A DNA stretch of 64,000 nt from Flavobacterium frigoritolerans (GTDB taxonomy: Bacteria > Bacteroidota > Bacteroidia > Flavobacteriales > Flavobacteriaceae). Positions 35,294 through 45,264 of the stretch are shown here, piece by piece (position 1 is the first letter of the stretch; each line of letters starts with the position of its first letter). The DNA lies in contig NZ_JAOZEV010000007.1 in NCBI RefSeq assembly GCF_025847275.1, positions 1 through 64,000 on the forward strand. The letters run 5' to 3'. The notes beneath the pieces are model-generated. The model was not told where the DNA came from. It searched no databases and saw only the letters and a list, made by a program, of their open reading frames with translations. The position numbers were made by a program, and so were the translations under genes.

Positions 35294-36865
35294 ATGAAAA
35301 AATTAAATATACATAATCGGTTCACAGCCGAACTTCCTGAAGATCCACTAAATACTAACGAAACAAGGCAGGTTTTAAATACTTGTTTTTCTTATGTTAA
35401 CCCACGAATTCCCGCTGATCCAAAATTAATTCACGCTTCTGAAGCTGTGGCTGAGTTAATAGGGCTTTCGCCAAAAGATATTCAATCAGAATCATTTCTG
35501 AATGTTTTTTCGGGTAAAGAAATACTACCTACCACGCATCCATACGCGATGTGCTATGCTGGACATCAATTTGGAAACTGGGCAGGGCAATTAGGAGACG
35601 GCAGAGCTATTAATTTAACTGAGATCGAGCATAATGACCAGTTTTATACTTTACAGCTAAAAGGAGCCGGAAAAACGCCTTATTCAAGAACTGCTGATGG
35701 TTTAGCTGTATTGCGTTCCTCAATTCGTGAACATTTATGTAGCGAAGCGATGTTTTATTTAGGAGTCCCAACTACCCGTTCTCTTGCTTTACTATTGTCT
35801 GGTGACGAAGTATTGCGTGATAAACTGTATGATGGCAATCCTGCTTATGAAAAAGGAGCTATTGTATGCCGTGTAGCGCCCTCTTTTATACGTTTTGGAA
35901 GCTTTGAAATGCTAACTGCAAGAAACGAACTTAAAAACCTGAAATCATTTACGGATTATACGATTAAATATTATTATCCTGAAATAAAAGAAGAGGATGA
36001 TAAAAAAACCTATATCCAATTTTTTAAAGCTGTTGCTGATAAAACCCGAAAGATGATTCTTAATTGGCAACGAGTAGGTTTTGTACATGGCGTGATGAAT
36101 ACTGATAACATGTCAATTCACGGCTTAACAATAGATTTTGGTCCTTACGGATGGCTAGAGGATTACGATCCTAATTGGACCCCTAATACTACCGACAACC
36201 AACATAAAAGATACCGATTTGGTAATCAGGCTAATGTTGCTAAATGGAATTTATTTCAATTAGCAAACGCACTATATCCTTTAATCAATGAAGCTGAGGG
36301 GTTAGAAAGTATTTTAGAATCTTTCTCCGATTTATATGATGAAGAATACAAAGAAATGATGCTTAATAAACTAGGCATTTCAACTCCTAAAGAAACTGAC
36401 AGTAAAATTATCTCAGATTTAGAAACTAATTTGCAATTATCTGAAACAGATATGACCCTCTTTTTTAGAAATTTAAATAAGATCAAAAAAGAGGAATCTA
36501 ATGAGCAAGCATTTGCTCATATTCAGGAGGCTTTTTATAAACCAGAAGAAATTAAAGGTGCTGTTTTAAATACTTGGTTAGAATGGTTCTCTGTTTATTT
36601 AACGCGCTTAAATACCGAAAAATTATCTAACGATGAACGAGCAGCAAACCAAAACAAAGTAAATCCGAAATACGTATTGCGTAATTATATGGCACAATTA
36701 AGCATTGATGCTGCCGATGAAGGCAATTACTCATTAGTAGATGAGTTACATCAATTGCTTAAAAACCCTTATGATGAACAGCCAGAATACGAAAAATGGT
36801 TTGCCAAACGCCCAGATTGGGCAAGAGATAAAGTAGGTTGCTCGATGCTTTCTTGCAGTTCTTAA
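35294..36865 (+). CDS. selO: SelO/YdiU family protein adenylyltransferase
   Basis: This 523-residue pseudokinase-fold enzyme transfers AMP to hydroxyl side chains of proteins and is linked to oxidative stress. Family blocks include YAMCYAGHQFGNWAGQLGDGRA, LKGAGKTPYSRTADG, HGVMNTDNMSIHGLTIDFGPYGWLE and the C-terminal CSMLSCSS, where eukaryotic SelO has selenocysteine. A Cys-containing end suggests a redox-regulated disulfide. It is probably cotranscribed with msrA. Confidence 0.93.
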   Translation: MKKLNIHNRFTAELPEDPLNTNETRQVLNTCFSYVNPRIPADPKLIHASEAVAELIGLSPKDIQSESFLNVFSGKEILPTTHPYAMCYAGHQFGNWAGQLGDGRAINLTEIEHNDQFYTLQLKGAGKTPYSRTADGLAVLRSSIREHLCSEAMFYLGVPTTRSLALLLSGDEVLRDKLYDGNPAYEKGAIVCRVAPSFIRFGSFEMLTARNELKNLKSFTDYTIKYYYPEIKEEDDKKTYIQFFKAVADKTRKMILNWQRVGFVHGVMNTDNMSIHGLTIDFGPYGWLEDYDPNWTPNTTDNQHKRYRFGNQANVAKWNLFQLANALYPLINEAEGLESILESFSDLYDEEYKEMMLNKLGISTPKETDSKIISDLETNLQLSETDMTLFFRNLNKIKKEESNEQAFAHIQEAFYKPEEIKGAVLNTWLEWFSVYLTRLNTEKLSNDERAANQNKVNPKYVLRNYMAQLSIDAADEGNYSLVDELHQLLKNPYDEQPEYEKWFAKRPDWARDKVGCSMLSCSS

Positions 36866-36895
36866 TATTATTTAATCCCTCTGGCATAATAATCT

Positions 36896-37031
36896 TAACA
36901 CATAGAAATATAGATTTTACAAGCTAAAAATAGACGTTTCTCTTATTCCAAATCCACATAGCTATCTATGTGAAAGAAATATGTTTCTCTTCGTCTTCTT
37001 TTTACAAAAAAACTATGTTTCTATGTGTTTA
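36896..37031. repeat. MITE-like inverted-repeat element, copy 2
   Basis: Ends TAACACATAGAAATATAG (36896-36913) and CTATGTTTCTATGTGTT (37013-37029) are inverted repeats of the copy 1 type. An internal perfect palindrome CACATAGCTATCTATGTG lies at 36955-36972. It fills the space between the convergent selO and ypdA-like genes. Confidence 0.75.
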
Positions 37032-37059
37032 ATAATTTTTACAAAACTGTACTCAACAA

Positions 37060-38031
37060 TTATTTCGAAGTAATATAATCTACAATCATATTGGCGTGAA
37101 CGCGTGAATTCTCTATAAACCATTTATGAGTTTCCATTCCGCCACAAACAACACCTGCCAAAAACAATCCTGTAACATTGGTTTCCATTGTTTCGGGATT
37201 GTATGTTGGTACTTTTCTTTCATCATCTGATAATTGAATCCCCATTTTTTCAAGAAAAGTTAAATCTGGTTTATATCCTGTAAGTGCCAAGATAAAATCA
37301 CTTTCAATTTTTACTTTTCCATTTGGAGTATCAATTTCGACTTCATTTTCATGAATTTCAGTAATATTAGACTCAAAATAAGCTTTTATACTCCCTTCAG
37401 CTATTCTATTTTCAATATCTGGTTTAACCCAATATTTTACTCGATTATTTATTTCGCTTTTGCGGATTACCATTGTCACATTAGCTCCTTTTCGCCAGCA
37501 TTCCAGAGCTGCATCTACTGATGAATTGTTGGCACCAACAACTACAATATTCCTAAAAGCATATTCATGCGCTTCTTTGTAATAATGACGAACATGCGAT
37601 AATTCTTCTCCTTTTACATTCATATGAATCGGAATATCATAAAAACCTGTTGCAATAACTACATTCTTAGCTTCATACTGGCTTTTATTTGTAGCTATTT
37701 TAAAGAGTAAATTCTCTTGTTTGATAACTTGTGTTACTTTTTCAAATAAATGAATAGAGAAGTCAAAATAACGATGAATATTGCGATAATACTCTAATGC
37801 TTCCTGACGACCTGGTTTGGGAGCTAGGCAATTAAAAGGTATGTTCCCTATTTCTAGTCTTTCTGCTGTAGAGAAGAAAGTCATATACAACGGATAATTG
37901 AAAATACTATTTACAATAGCACCTTTTTCGATAATCAAATACTTTAATTTTTTCTTTTGTGCTTCGATTGCGCAGGCCAAACCTATTGGTCCCCCTCCAA
38001 CAATTATCAAATCGTATTGCTCAACTGTCAT
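37060..38031 (-). CDS. ypdA: YpdA-family FAD/NAD(P) disulfide reductase
   Basis: This 323-residue flavoprotein has an N-terminal FAD-binding DLIIVGGGPIGLACAIEA and a second Rossmann motif NIVVVGANNSSVDAALE near residue ~160. The MTFFSTAERLEIG block is typical of YpdA (Bdr), the bacillithiol disulfide reductase. Bacillithiol occurs in Bacteroidota. The CYTH gene ends 5 bp upstream, so the two may be cotranscribed. Confidence 0.85.
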   Translation of the reverse strand: MTVEQYDLIIVGGGPIGLACAIEAQKKKLKYLIIEKGAIVNSIFNYPLYMTFFSTAERLEIGNIPFNCLAPKPGRQEALEYYRNIHRYFDFSIHLFEKVTQVIKQENLLFKIATNKSQYEAKNVVIATGFYDIPIHMNVKGEELSHVRHYYKEAHEYAFRNIVVVGANNSSVDAALECWRKGANVTMVIRKSEINNRVKYWVKPDIENRIAEGSIKAYFESNITEIHENEVEIDTPNGKVKIESDFILALTGYKPDLTFLEKMGIQLSDDERKVPTYNPETMETNVTGLFLAGVVCGGMETHKWFIENSRVHANMIVDYITSK

Positions 38032-38036
38032 AAATA

Positions 38037-38522
38037 CTATTTATTTTCCCACTCCGAGAATGGATTTTTACTTAAATAAGCATTGTAGTACCTTGGATCA
38101 TTGGTAACTTCTTCTCCCAACCAATCTGGTTTTTCGAATGTATCCGTTTCTGATTGCAGCTCTATTTCAGCAATTATCAATCCTTCGTTTTCTCCATAAA
38201 ATTCATCTACTTCAAAAACATGATTTCCTGATTTTATTTCAAATCTGGTTTTCTCAATTTTACCTTTTTCGCATAATTTAAGTAACTCTTGTGCTTCTTC
38301 CAGCGGAATTTCATTTTCCCACTCAAATCGCGACATTCCGCTCTCATTCCCTATTCCTTTTATTGTTATAAACCCTCTTCTACCTTTTATACGAATGCGT
38401 ACAGTACGTTTTGGTTCTGAACATAAATAACCTTGTGCAATTCGATTTTTGGCGAAAGCCTGTTCTTTAAAATCGGTTGTTTTAACTAAAAATTTTCTTT
38501 CTATTTCGACCATCTTTTCCAT
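38037..38522 (-). CDS. CYTH domain protein (triphosphatase fold)
   Basis: This 161-residue protein has the CYTH tunnel-fold ExExK signature as VEIERKFLV at its N-terminus, and further charged strands (RTVRIRIKGRRGFITIKG, FEWENEIPLEEA). Such proteins hydrolyse inorganic triphosphate or make cyclic AMP; in this phylum triphosphatase is likelier. A second ATG at 38513 is an alternative start. Confidence 0.88.
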   Translation of the reverse strand: MEKMVEIERKFLVKTTDFKEQAFAKNRIAQGYLCSEPKRTVRIRIKGRRGFITIKGIGNESGMSRFEWENEIPLEEAQELLKLCEKGKIEKTRFEIKSGNHVFEVDEFYGENEGLIIAEIELQSETDTFEKPDWLGEEVTNDPRYYNAYLSKNPFSEWENK

Positions 38523-38737
38523 AACTAAATTCAGTTAGCAAGTTACTGATTTTAATTAATTGGCGAATCAAGATTCTTAATACCGTTTTACAAACTCTAA
38601 ATTATAAGTCTTAAAAAGTGAGTTATTCCCAAAACACAAAGCCAAAATAATTACAACAATAATATTAAAATAACTGACTAGTAACGTTTTGCATTTATTT
38701 TTTCGTTAAATTTGAGAGAATTTAACTCATAAATATT

Positions 38738-39658
38738 ATGTCTAAAAAAACACTTTATCTATTAGGCATTGTAGTCACTATTATTTTAGGTACATTTTTG
38801 TATTTAAAATTCTGCTGCAATTGCTGTATGAAAGAACCTGCAGACGATATCGAAAAAGTAGTTATTGTAAAAGAAACTGTCACAGAGATTGTTCCTTTTG
38901 TAATTAATGGTGATGGTATTGACTACCGCAGTAGCGACAATATTAAGTTCCTGAAGAACAGTGCTTCAGTTATCTTACCAGTAAAAGACTCCGTAACAAT
39001 TGGCATTGAAAAGCTAAAAACTTTCTTAGATGGAAATCCTAAACAAAAGGTTACCATTACTGGATATGCTACTACTGAGGAAAAAAATACTACAACTTAT
39101 CCTAATCTGGGGTTAGCGAGGGCAAATGATGTTAAAAACTATTTTGTATCAAAAGGGCTATCTGCTGGGAATTTTGACACTAAAGGAGAAATAATTGATA
39201 GTTGGAAAACTAATGCAGATACGTTGTTAGGGCCTGTTTCATTCCAAATAAACACCTTAACTGATACTGTTGCATCAAATACTAATGGTGAGGATTTTGC
39301 GGCTTTAAAAGCTAAAATAAATGCTGATCCTTTGGTACTTCATTTTAATACCAATAGATCTAATAATAGCCTAAATGCTACAGAACGCCAGAAAATTAAA
39401 GATATCACTTATTATATCCTTCACGTAAATGATGGCTCCTTATTGGTTGTTGGACATTCTGATAATGTTGGAAAACGTGAATCGAATGTTGTTTTAGGGC
39501 AAAAACGTGCTGATTTTACTAAAGACTATTTATCTAAGAATGGTATTGACGGCAACAAAATCGAAACCCAATCAAAAGGGCCTGATGAACCTGTAGGTGA
39601 TAATACAACCGCCGATGGGAAAGCAAACAATCGTAGAACTGTAGTTACAATAAAATAA
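38738..39658 (+). CDS. OmpA-family protein with two OmpA-like domains
   Basis: This 306-residue protein has an N-terminal membrane anchor (residues ~6-24) followed directly by a Cys cluster (CCNCC). Two OmpA-like peptidoglycan-binding domains follow, residues ~75-175 (VTITGYATTEE) and ~200-306 (LLVVGHSDNVGKRESNVVLGQKRA, NNRRTVV). The first is degenerate. It probably tethers the membrane to peptidoglycan in the periplasm. The next gene, 21 bp on, encodes a membrane protein with a HhH domain, and they likely form a unit. Confidence 0.85.
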   Translation: MSKKTLYLLGIVVTIILGTFLYLKFCCNCCMKEPADDIEKVVIVKETVTEIVPFVINGDGIDYRSSDNIKFLKNSASVILPVKDSVTIGIEKLKTFLDGNPKQKVTITGYATTEEKNTTTYPNLGLARANDVKNYFVSKGLSAGNFDTKGEIIDSWKTNADTLLGPVSFQINTLTDTVASNTNGEDFAALKAKINADPLVLHFNTNRSNNSLNATERQKIKDITYYILHVNDGSLLVVGHSDNVGKRESNVVLGQKRADFTKDYLSKNGIDGNKIETQSKGPDEPVGDNTTADGKANNRRTVVTIK

Positions 39659-39679
39659 TTAATCCAAAAAAATAACATT

Positions 39680-40231
39680 ATGAATATACCTTGTATCTTA
39701 ATACCAGCACTTGTTGGGTTAATCTGTGGAATTTTAGGTTACTTAATAGGAAAAATGGCTTCGAAAGGAAACGATTCTGATTTACTTTCTTTACAAGCCG
39801 AATTAGACTCTTGCAGAGCAAACACTAAGAATTTAAATGCAAAAATAACTTCTTTAGAAGCCGATTTAGCAGCTAAATTAAATTCTTCGGCATCTGCACA
39901 ATCATTTGTTGGCAAAACCACTCCTGAAATTGCTTTTGATGCTGCACTGGCTGCCACCGCATTTGGTAAAAAAATAAAGAAAGATGACTTAAAAATAATT
40001 GAAGGAATTGGTCCTAAAATTGAAGAACTATATCATAAAGCCGGAATCAAAACTTGGTTGGCTTTATCAGAAACACCAACGTCTAAATCGCAAGCTATTT
40101 TGGATGAAGCAGGCGAAAGCTACGCTATTCATAATCCTGGAACCTGGGCAAGACAAGCCAAGTTGGCTTATGAAGGTAAATGGCAAGAATTAAAAGAATG
40201 GCAAGATGCCTTAGATGGCGGAAAAGAATAA
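39680..40231 (+). CDS. Membrane-anchored coiled-coil protein with HhH domain
   Basis: This 183-residue protein has a transmembrane helix (IPALVGLICGILGYLIG), a coiled-coil segment (residues ~30-70) and a helix-hairpin-helix/DUF4332-like domain (DDLKIIEGIGPKIEELYHKAGIKTW, residues ~108-180). The HhH domain normally binds DNA or protein. Its coupling with the OmpA-domain gene suggests an envelope role. Confidence 0.8.
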   Translation: MNIPCILIPALVGLICGILGYLIGKMASKGNDSDLLSLQAELDSCRANTKNLNAKITSLEADLAAKLNSSASAQSFVGKTTPEIAFDAALAATAFGKKIKKDDLKIIEGIGPKIEELYHKAGIKTWLALSETPTSKSQAILDEAGESYAIHNPGTWARQAKLAYEGKWQELKEWQDALDGGKE

Positions 40232-40246
40232 TTTTTGTTCTCTAAA

Positions 40247-40279
40247 CTTAAAAAACTAGCTTTATGCTAGTTTTTTTTT
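40247..40279. terminator. Rho-independent terminator
   Basis: AAAAACTAGC/GCTAGTTTTT stem with a long T run, after the HhH protein gene. Confidence 0.85.
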
Positions 40280-40331
40280 GTTCTTAGACTAAAGCTTATC
40301 AAAAAATCCTTGATAAAAGCTCAAGTACAAA

Positions 40332-40415
40332 GTTGGTCTGTGCATTTTTGTCATTTCTGTTAATGACATGATTATGGTGGTTTTATGTAAAACGAGGGTT
40401 CCTTACAGTCTTTTT
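40332..40415. repeat. Dispersed 84-bp intergenic repeat, copy 2
   Basis: Partner of 21987-22070, same orientation in the window, between convergent genes. See that entry for shared landmarks. Confidence 0.7.
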
Positions 40416-40447
40416 GAACTTTAATAAAACATCAATAACCCTTTTAT

Positions 40448-41491
40448 CTATAAAGTATCAAAATCAATTTCCCAATTCAGATTAGGATTGTACCATAATT
40501 GGCCTTGAGTAACTTCTAATGGACAATCAAAATTATTGGTGTATAATGCTCCTGTTCCTAATCCTTGTGGCATCGTATTATTTTGTAAAAAAGTCCATTG
40601 TGCAATTGCATTAAGTCCAATATTACTCTCTAAAGCCGATGTAATCCACCAACCAATATTATATTTTTCTGCCAATGTTATCCACTCTTGAGTACCACGA
40701 AAACCGCCTATAAAACTTGGTTTTAAAATAATGTATTGTGGTTTTATCTCTCGTAATAATGCTTCTTTATCTTGTAAAGAAAAAACCCCTATTAGCTCTT
40801 CGTCTAATGCTATAGGAAATGGTGTTGTTTGGCATAAATCTTCCATAGCCTGAATATTGTTTTGCTTTATTGGCTGTTCTATACTATGCAATTCATATTT
40901 ATTAAGTTGATTTAACTTATCTAAAGCTGAATCTAAACTAAAAGCACCATTTGCATCTACTCTTATTTCGACTTGTTCTGAGCTAAAATGACTGCGAATA
41001 AAACTTAATAATTCAAGTTCTTTCTCAAAATCGATAGCACCTATTTTAAGCTTTATACAACGAAAACCACCAGCCAATTTCTCTTCAATTTGTTGCTTCA
41101 TAAACTCTGGCTCTCCCATCCATACCAAACCATTTATTGCTATCGATTTTTCTCCTGTCGTAAAATCTGAAGGAAATAACATAAAAGGAGTTTCACTTTT
41201 TAAAGAACGAAAAGCCATTTCTACACCAAACTGTATTGAGGGGAATGCTAATAAGGCTTCCCAAAGTACTTTTTCACCAAGATGTATATTATTGCATGTC
41301 CATTTTAGTTTTTCTTCATAATCATCACGATCATCGGCGCTTAAACCTCTAAGGATTCCACACTCGCCTATTCCTTTTTTATTATCTTCTTCAATTATAA
41401 TAAACCAGGTTTCTTTTTCATTCATTACGCCACGCGAAGTCCCCGATGGGCGTTTAAAATTGAGTGTGTATTTACAATAATTTGCTTTCAA
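40448..41491 (-). CDS. menC: o-Succinylbenzoate synthase (MenC)
   Basis: This 347-residue enolase-superfamily enzyme dehydrates SHCHC to o-succinylbenzoate in menaquinone synthesis. It has the catalytic KLKIGAIDF (KxK), VDANGAF (metal Asp), SIEQPIK (metal Glu), ALDEEL and the ILKPSFIGGF lysine block. Respiration in this family uses MK-6. menE does not follow it in this window. It ends near the repeat at 40332. Confidence 0.92.
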   Translation of the reverse strand: MKANYCKYTLNFKRPSGTSRGVMNEKETWFIIIEEDNKKGIGECGILRGLSADDRDDYEEKLKWTCNNIHLGEKVLWEALLAFPSIQFGVEMAFRSLKSETPFMLFPSDFTTGEKSIAINGLVWMGEPEFMKQQIEEKLAGGFRCIKLKIGAIDFEKELELLSFIRSHFSSEQVEIRVDANGAFSLDSALDKLNQLNKYELHSIEQPIKQNNIQAMEDLCQTTPFPIALDEELIGVFSLQDKEALLREIKPQYIILKPSFIGGFRGTQEWITLAEKYNIGWWITSALESNIGLNAIAQWTFLQNNTMPQGLGTGALYTNNFDCPLEVTQGQLWYNPNLNWEIDFDTL

Positions 41492-41690
41492 GGTAATTTA
41501 CTTTTTTATTAAACATATAAATAATACAAGTAAGGATAAGCTATTGCCTTTATCCTTTTTATACAAAGTCAGATTAACTCTAAATCCCTAAATACTTCCT
41601 TTGTTAACCACATAAGTTATGACGCCATTTATAACCTATTACTTGAAGCATTATAATAAATGGTTACCTTTTACTTATTTGGGCAAAAGA

Positions 41691-42902
41691 CTAATTAAAA
41701 AGGCTTAAAACTCTTTCGAAATTCTCAGAAGGTAAATTTGCTTTCTTAAAAACAGCAAAATCTAGTTTTACTTTTTGAATCCAGCTTAAACTATCGGTTA
41801 CATTTTGAGCCTGATATTTTTTATAAATAGCTTTGGCATCTTTATAATCACCATTTACCAAATAGGCATGCGCTAAATTGAGTTTTAGCTGCAACTCCGT
41901 TTCATCTAATTTTTCGCCTTCTTTTAAGAATTTAATTGCTTTTTCATATTGTTTGGTTACAACATAACAATATCCAATCGAACTATAATCTAACGCTGTT
42001 GCTTTTTTATCTGAGATTATTGTGTGAAGTAAAGCTATTGCTTCCCCATATTTCTGACTTTTAATCAGTTTAGAAGCCTGACTTCTTAAATCACTATAAA
42101 TATTTTTTGAAATATTAGTATCGCCATAACATGTACTTCCATAATCTTTATAAGCTTTGATTTTTTCCATTGCCAATAGTTTATCGAACTCGGTATAACG
42201 ATATTGTTTTTGAATTTTTTCAAGAATACAAACGCAAAAATCATCAGAATTTGCCATTTTTTGTGCCAAATTTGAGGTTTTACATTGGCTGATGATTTCT
42301 TTCTTATTCTCCTGATTCCAGCCACGGCTTAGCTTTACATCAACCCACGGCACCACTTCTAAAACTACTTTTTGCTTTAAAAGCCAATTTTTACTCTCGA
42401 ACCCAAACCAAATTACATTTGTGTTTGACTGCAAACAACTTAACTTATCTAACGATAAACGTTTTGCATCTTTACTTATCGGTTCTTCTTGCGCATAACA
42501 TGCTTTATCTGTTTTACCGCTTTGAACATAACTTTTAGCTGTTGCCTGATCGGTAAAAAGTGCATACTTACACTTATCATCACCTGATATTTTAGACATT
42601 AAAAACACTGCTCCTGCTGAACCTTGACTAATTCCCGTAGGATCTGGAATCGATTTTAATACTGACACCAAGCTACTTGTTAATTTTTGATTTTCATCCA
42701 ATAGCGTAATTCTATAAACCACTTCGGTTGTTCCTAATGGTAAATCTTCAGTTGAAATGATGATTCTGTCGCGGGCTGGAACGATTATTTCTTTGGTGGT
42801 TGATCGTTCTTTATCCCAATAGCCTTCTTTTTGAGCAAAAGCTGAATAAAATGAGCTTATTAAAAGTACTAAAACTAGATTTCTAGAATTCTTTCTTGCC
42901 AT
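41691..42902 (-). CDS. Secreted TPR protein
   Basis: This 403-residue protein (from the ATG at 42902; an upstream GTG is less likely) has a signal peptide (cleavage near AFAQKEG). The N-terminal half is unrecognised with several Cys; the C-terminal half has TPR-like repeats (ALDYSSIGYCYVVTKQYEKAIKFLKEGEKL and neighbours). It likely scaffolds periplasmic partners. It lies 16 bp after the S41 peptidase, and both are exported, so they may work together. Confidence 0.8.
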   Translation of the reverse strand: MARKNSRNLVLVLLISSFYSAFAQKEGYWDKERSTTKEIIVPARDRIIISTEDLPLGTTEVVYRITLLDENQKLTSSLVSVLKSIPDPTGISQGSAGAVFLMSKISGDDKCKYALFTDQATAKSYVQSGKTDKACYAQEEPISKDAKRLSLDKLSCLQSNTNVIWFGFESKNWLLKQKVVLEVVPWVDVKLSRGWNQENKKEIISQCKTSNLAQKMANSDDFCVCILEKIQKQYRYTEFDKLLAMEKIKAYKDYGSTCYGDTNISKNIYSDLRSQASKLIKSQKYGEAIALLHTIISDKKATALDYSSIGYCYVVTKQYEKAIKFLKEGEKLDETELQLKLNLAHAYLVNGDYKDAKAIYKKYQAQNVTDSLSWIQKVKLDFAVFKKANLPSENFERVLSLFN

Positions 42903-42918
42903 AATTTTTAATGCCACA

Positions 42919-44367
42919 TTACTTAATTAATATGTTTTCTGTAAATTTAATCCAATCATAGTCGGGAATAGTCTTATCGATATAATAATCCGGCTGAATG
43001 CCCTTTCTATCAATTTGCATATCTGGAATTCTGAGACTTTTTGAAAGCGAATATCCGAGCTTCAAATCTTTACATGGAGAATCAATAAAATACATATTAG
43101 AAATATCCAATACCCCTTCTGTTGTTGTCCCAAAAAGCTTAACTTTTTTACTTTGCTTTGCTGTTAATAAAAATTCCTCTGCTGTACTTCCATTATTTTT
43201 ATTAATGATAACTGCTACATTTTTAGGATTATCATAAACACGATCTAATTTATATTCTTCAACTGTATTTTCTTCCAAATTAACATATTTTCCAATGTTA
43301 GCATTCAGTTTTTCTAATCCTTTCCTTGCCCATTCCTTATCCCCTTCTGACCAATCTGGATCTGCCATAAAATCTTCCATTCGTTTATTATTCTGCACGG
43401 TAGATAGAAACTCAACACCTACAGTTCTAATAGGATTCGTATATAAATATGGAATTATTTTTTGGAAACTGGCATCTGAACCACCTCCGTTATTTCTTAT
43501 ATCAATTATTAAATTTTCTCTTGAAAGAATTAAACTATTGTTAGCTACAAGTATGCTATCAATCATTTTTTTATTAGAATAAATAAATGATGGGATTCGC
43601 AACAAAATAGTTTGTTTTGAAATCTCTTTGAGGTAAGGTTTTTGAGTGGTTAGCGATTCTATATAATCATTTATTAATGGATTATCTTCTAAGTTATTTG
43701 GGAAGATTCTTTTTAATGAAATAAAGCCGATTTTTAACAAATTATTTCCAATAAGCTGTACGTCATTGAATTTTTGAATAGAGTAATCTCCCATATAATA
43801 CACAGCATTATATGTTTTATCTAAATTCTCTTTAACCTTAAATTTCACTTGATATTGCTTCCATTTTGTTCCTGCTGAATTTAAAATGTAACCAATATAT
43901 TCATCATTTCTTTTTACAACTCCAATAGTATAAGCTCCAGATTCCCATATCCCTTCAAAACTTGGCTGTACAACTCTTAATAAATTATTCTTTAATTCAT
44001 CTTCCTTTATTTCTACTTTTTCCCAGCTTTGTCCAACTTCTGTATCAACCTTAGTAGCTGTTTTTTTTATATTTTCCTGATTTACCGATAGTGATAAATG
44101 TCCGGATCTAAAAAAAAGTAACCAATCCGAAAGCACTTTTTTGCAATCATCTAGATCTTTTATTTTTTTTACTTTTTTGACAAAAGTGCTATTGTAGTTT
44201 TTATATTCGTCTAGTCCTTTTTCATCAATGACGTACTGAAAACCAGCGTCATTTTCTTCAAACGTTTTCTTTAGCCAATAAAAATTATCTTCACAAGAAC
44301 ATTTTTGTGCATAAGAGCTATATGAAACAATAATCAAAATAAATAAAAGTACTTTTCTAGAATTCAT
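42919..44367 (-). CDS. S41 family (C-terminal processing-type) peptidase
   Basis: This 482-residue secreted protein has a signal peptide ending near SYAQKC. The tail-specific protease core is visible: ENLIIDIRNNGGGSD and the nucleophile serine in NNGSTAEEFLLTA. The Ser/Lys dyad would need a Lys downstream, with KKVKLFG near it. No clear PDZ domain was seen. It is exported and coupled to the TPR protein. Confidence 0.85.
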   Translation of the reverse strand: MNSRKVLLFILIIVSYSSYAQKCSCEDNFYWLKKTFEENDAGFQYVIDEKGLDEYKNYNSTFVKKVKKIKDLDDCKKVLSDWLLFFRSGHLSLSVNQENIKKTATKVDTEVGQSWEKVEIKEDELKNNLLRVVQPSFEGIWESGAYTIGVVKRNDEYIGYILNSAGTKWKQYQVKFKVKENLDKTYNAVYYMGDYSIQKFNDVQLIGNNLLKIGFISLKRIFPNNLEDNPLINDYIESLTTQKPYLKEISKQTILLRIPSFIYSNKKMIDSILVANNSLILSRENLIIDIRNNGGGSDASFQKIIPYLYTNPIRTVGVEFLSTVQNNKRMEDFMADPDWSEGDKEWARKGLEKLNANIGKYVNLEENTVEEYKLDRVYDNPKNVAVIINKNNGSTAEEFLLTAKQSKKVKLFGTTTEGVLDISNMYFIDSPCKDLKLGYSLSKSLRIPDMQIDRKGIQPDYYIDKTIPDYDWIKFTENILIK

Positions 44368-44558
44368 GCATTATTGATTAAATATGTGTTTTTTTTTTAG
44401 CTCTGTTCCTAATTGCTATTAGAAACTACTATATCTTTTCCCTAACTTCTTTAGCTAGGAAAAGATAAAGCGTATGGGCAGGTCACTAATAAAATGAACT
44501 AACGAAGCAAATAACTTCTAATCCTTTGATTACCTCAGGATAACAAATACTATTCCAT

Positions 44559-45236
44559 TTATAATTCGATAGATTCTCCTATCTCAAGGAGCATCAAATC
44601 TTTTCCTTTATCGAAAAACTTACGAATTGCTTCGTCATGATTAATTTTAATATATCCGAAAGTATCATAATGATACCCTAGAATTTTATCACATTCTATA
44701 AAATCGGATGCTATAATAGCATCTTCAACATCCATGGTAAAGTTATCTCCTATTGGCAAAATAGCTAAATCTAGCTTAGTACGCATTGGGATTAACTTCA
44801 TATCCATTGTAAGCGCAGTATCTCCTGCTATATAGATATTTTTGTGTTCGCCTTCGATTACAAACCCTCCTGGGTTTCCTCCGTTACTACCATCTGGAAA
44901 CGAGCTTGAATGTATTGCATTCACATATTTTATTTTTCCAAAATCAAATTGCCAGCTTCCTCCGTGATTCATTGGATGGGCATTTAACTCTCTTTGGGCA
45001 AAATAACTTGCAATTTCGGCATTAGAAACGATTACTGCTTCGGTACGTTTAGCAATTGCTTCGGCATCCAGAATATGATCACCATGTGCATGCGTTAGTA
45101 AAATATAATCAGCTCTTAATGTGTTAATATCGATATGTGATGCCAATGGATTTCCTGAAATAAAAGGATCTACCAAAATATGTTTTCCTCCAACTTCAAT
45201 TCCTAATGACGCATGACCGTAAAATGTGATTTTCAT
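44559..45236 (-). CDS. Metallo-beta-lactamase fold hydrolase (UPF0173 type)
   Basis: This 225-residue protein has the HxHxDH zinc motif (THAHGDHILDAE) and MKLIPMRTKLDLAILPIGDN, typical of the UPF0173 metal-dependent hydrolases. It sits next to menA on the same strand (28 bp gap). In Bacteroidota this gene often accompanies menaquinone genes, but no step is proven. Probably a cytoplasmic hydrolase. Confidence 0.85.
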   Translation of the reverse strand: MKITFYGHASLGIEVGGKHILVDPFISGNPLASHIDINTLRADYILLTHAHGDHILDAEAIAKRTEAVIVSNAEIASYFAQRELNAHPMNHGGSWQFDFGKIKYVNAIHSSSFPDGSNGGNPGGFVIEGEHKNIYIAGDTALTMDMKLIPMRTKLDLAILPIGDNFTMDVEDAIIASDFIECDKILGYHYDTFGYIKINHDEAIRKFFDKGKDLMLLEIGESIEL

Positions 45237-45264
45237 ATTGATACAAATTTTAAGTTTAACATAT

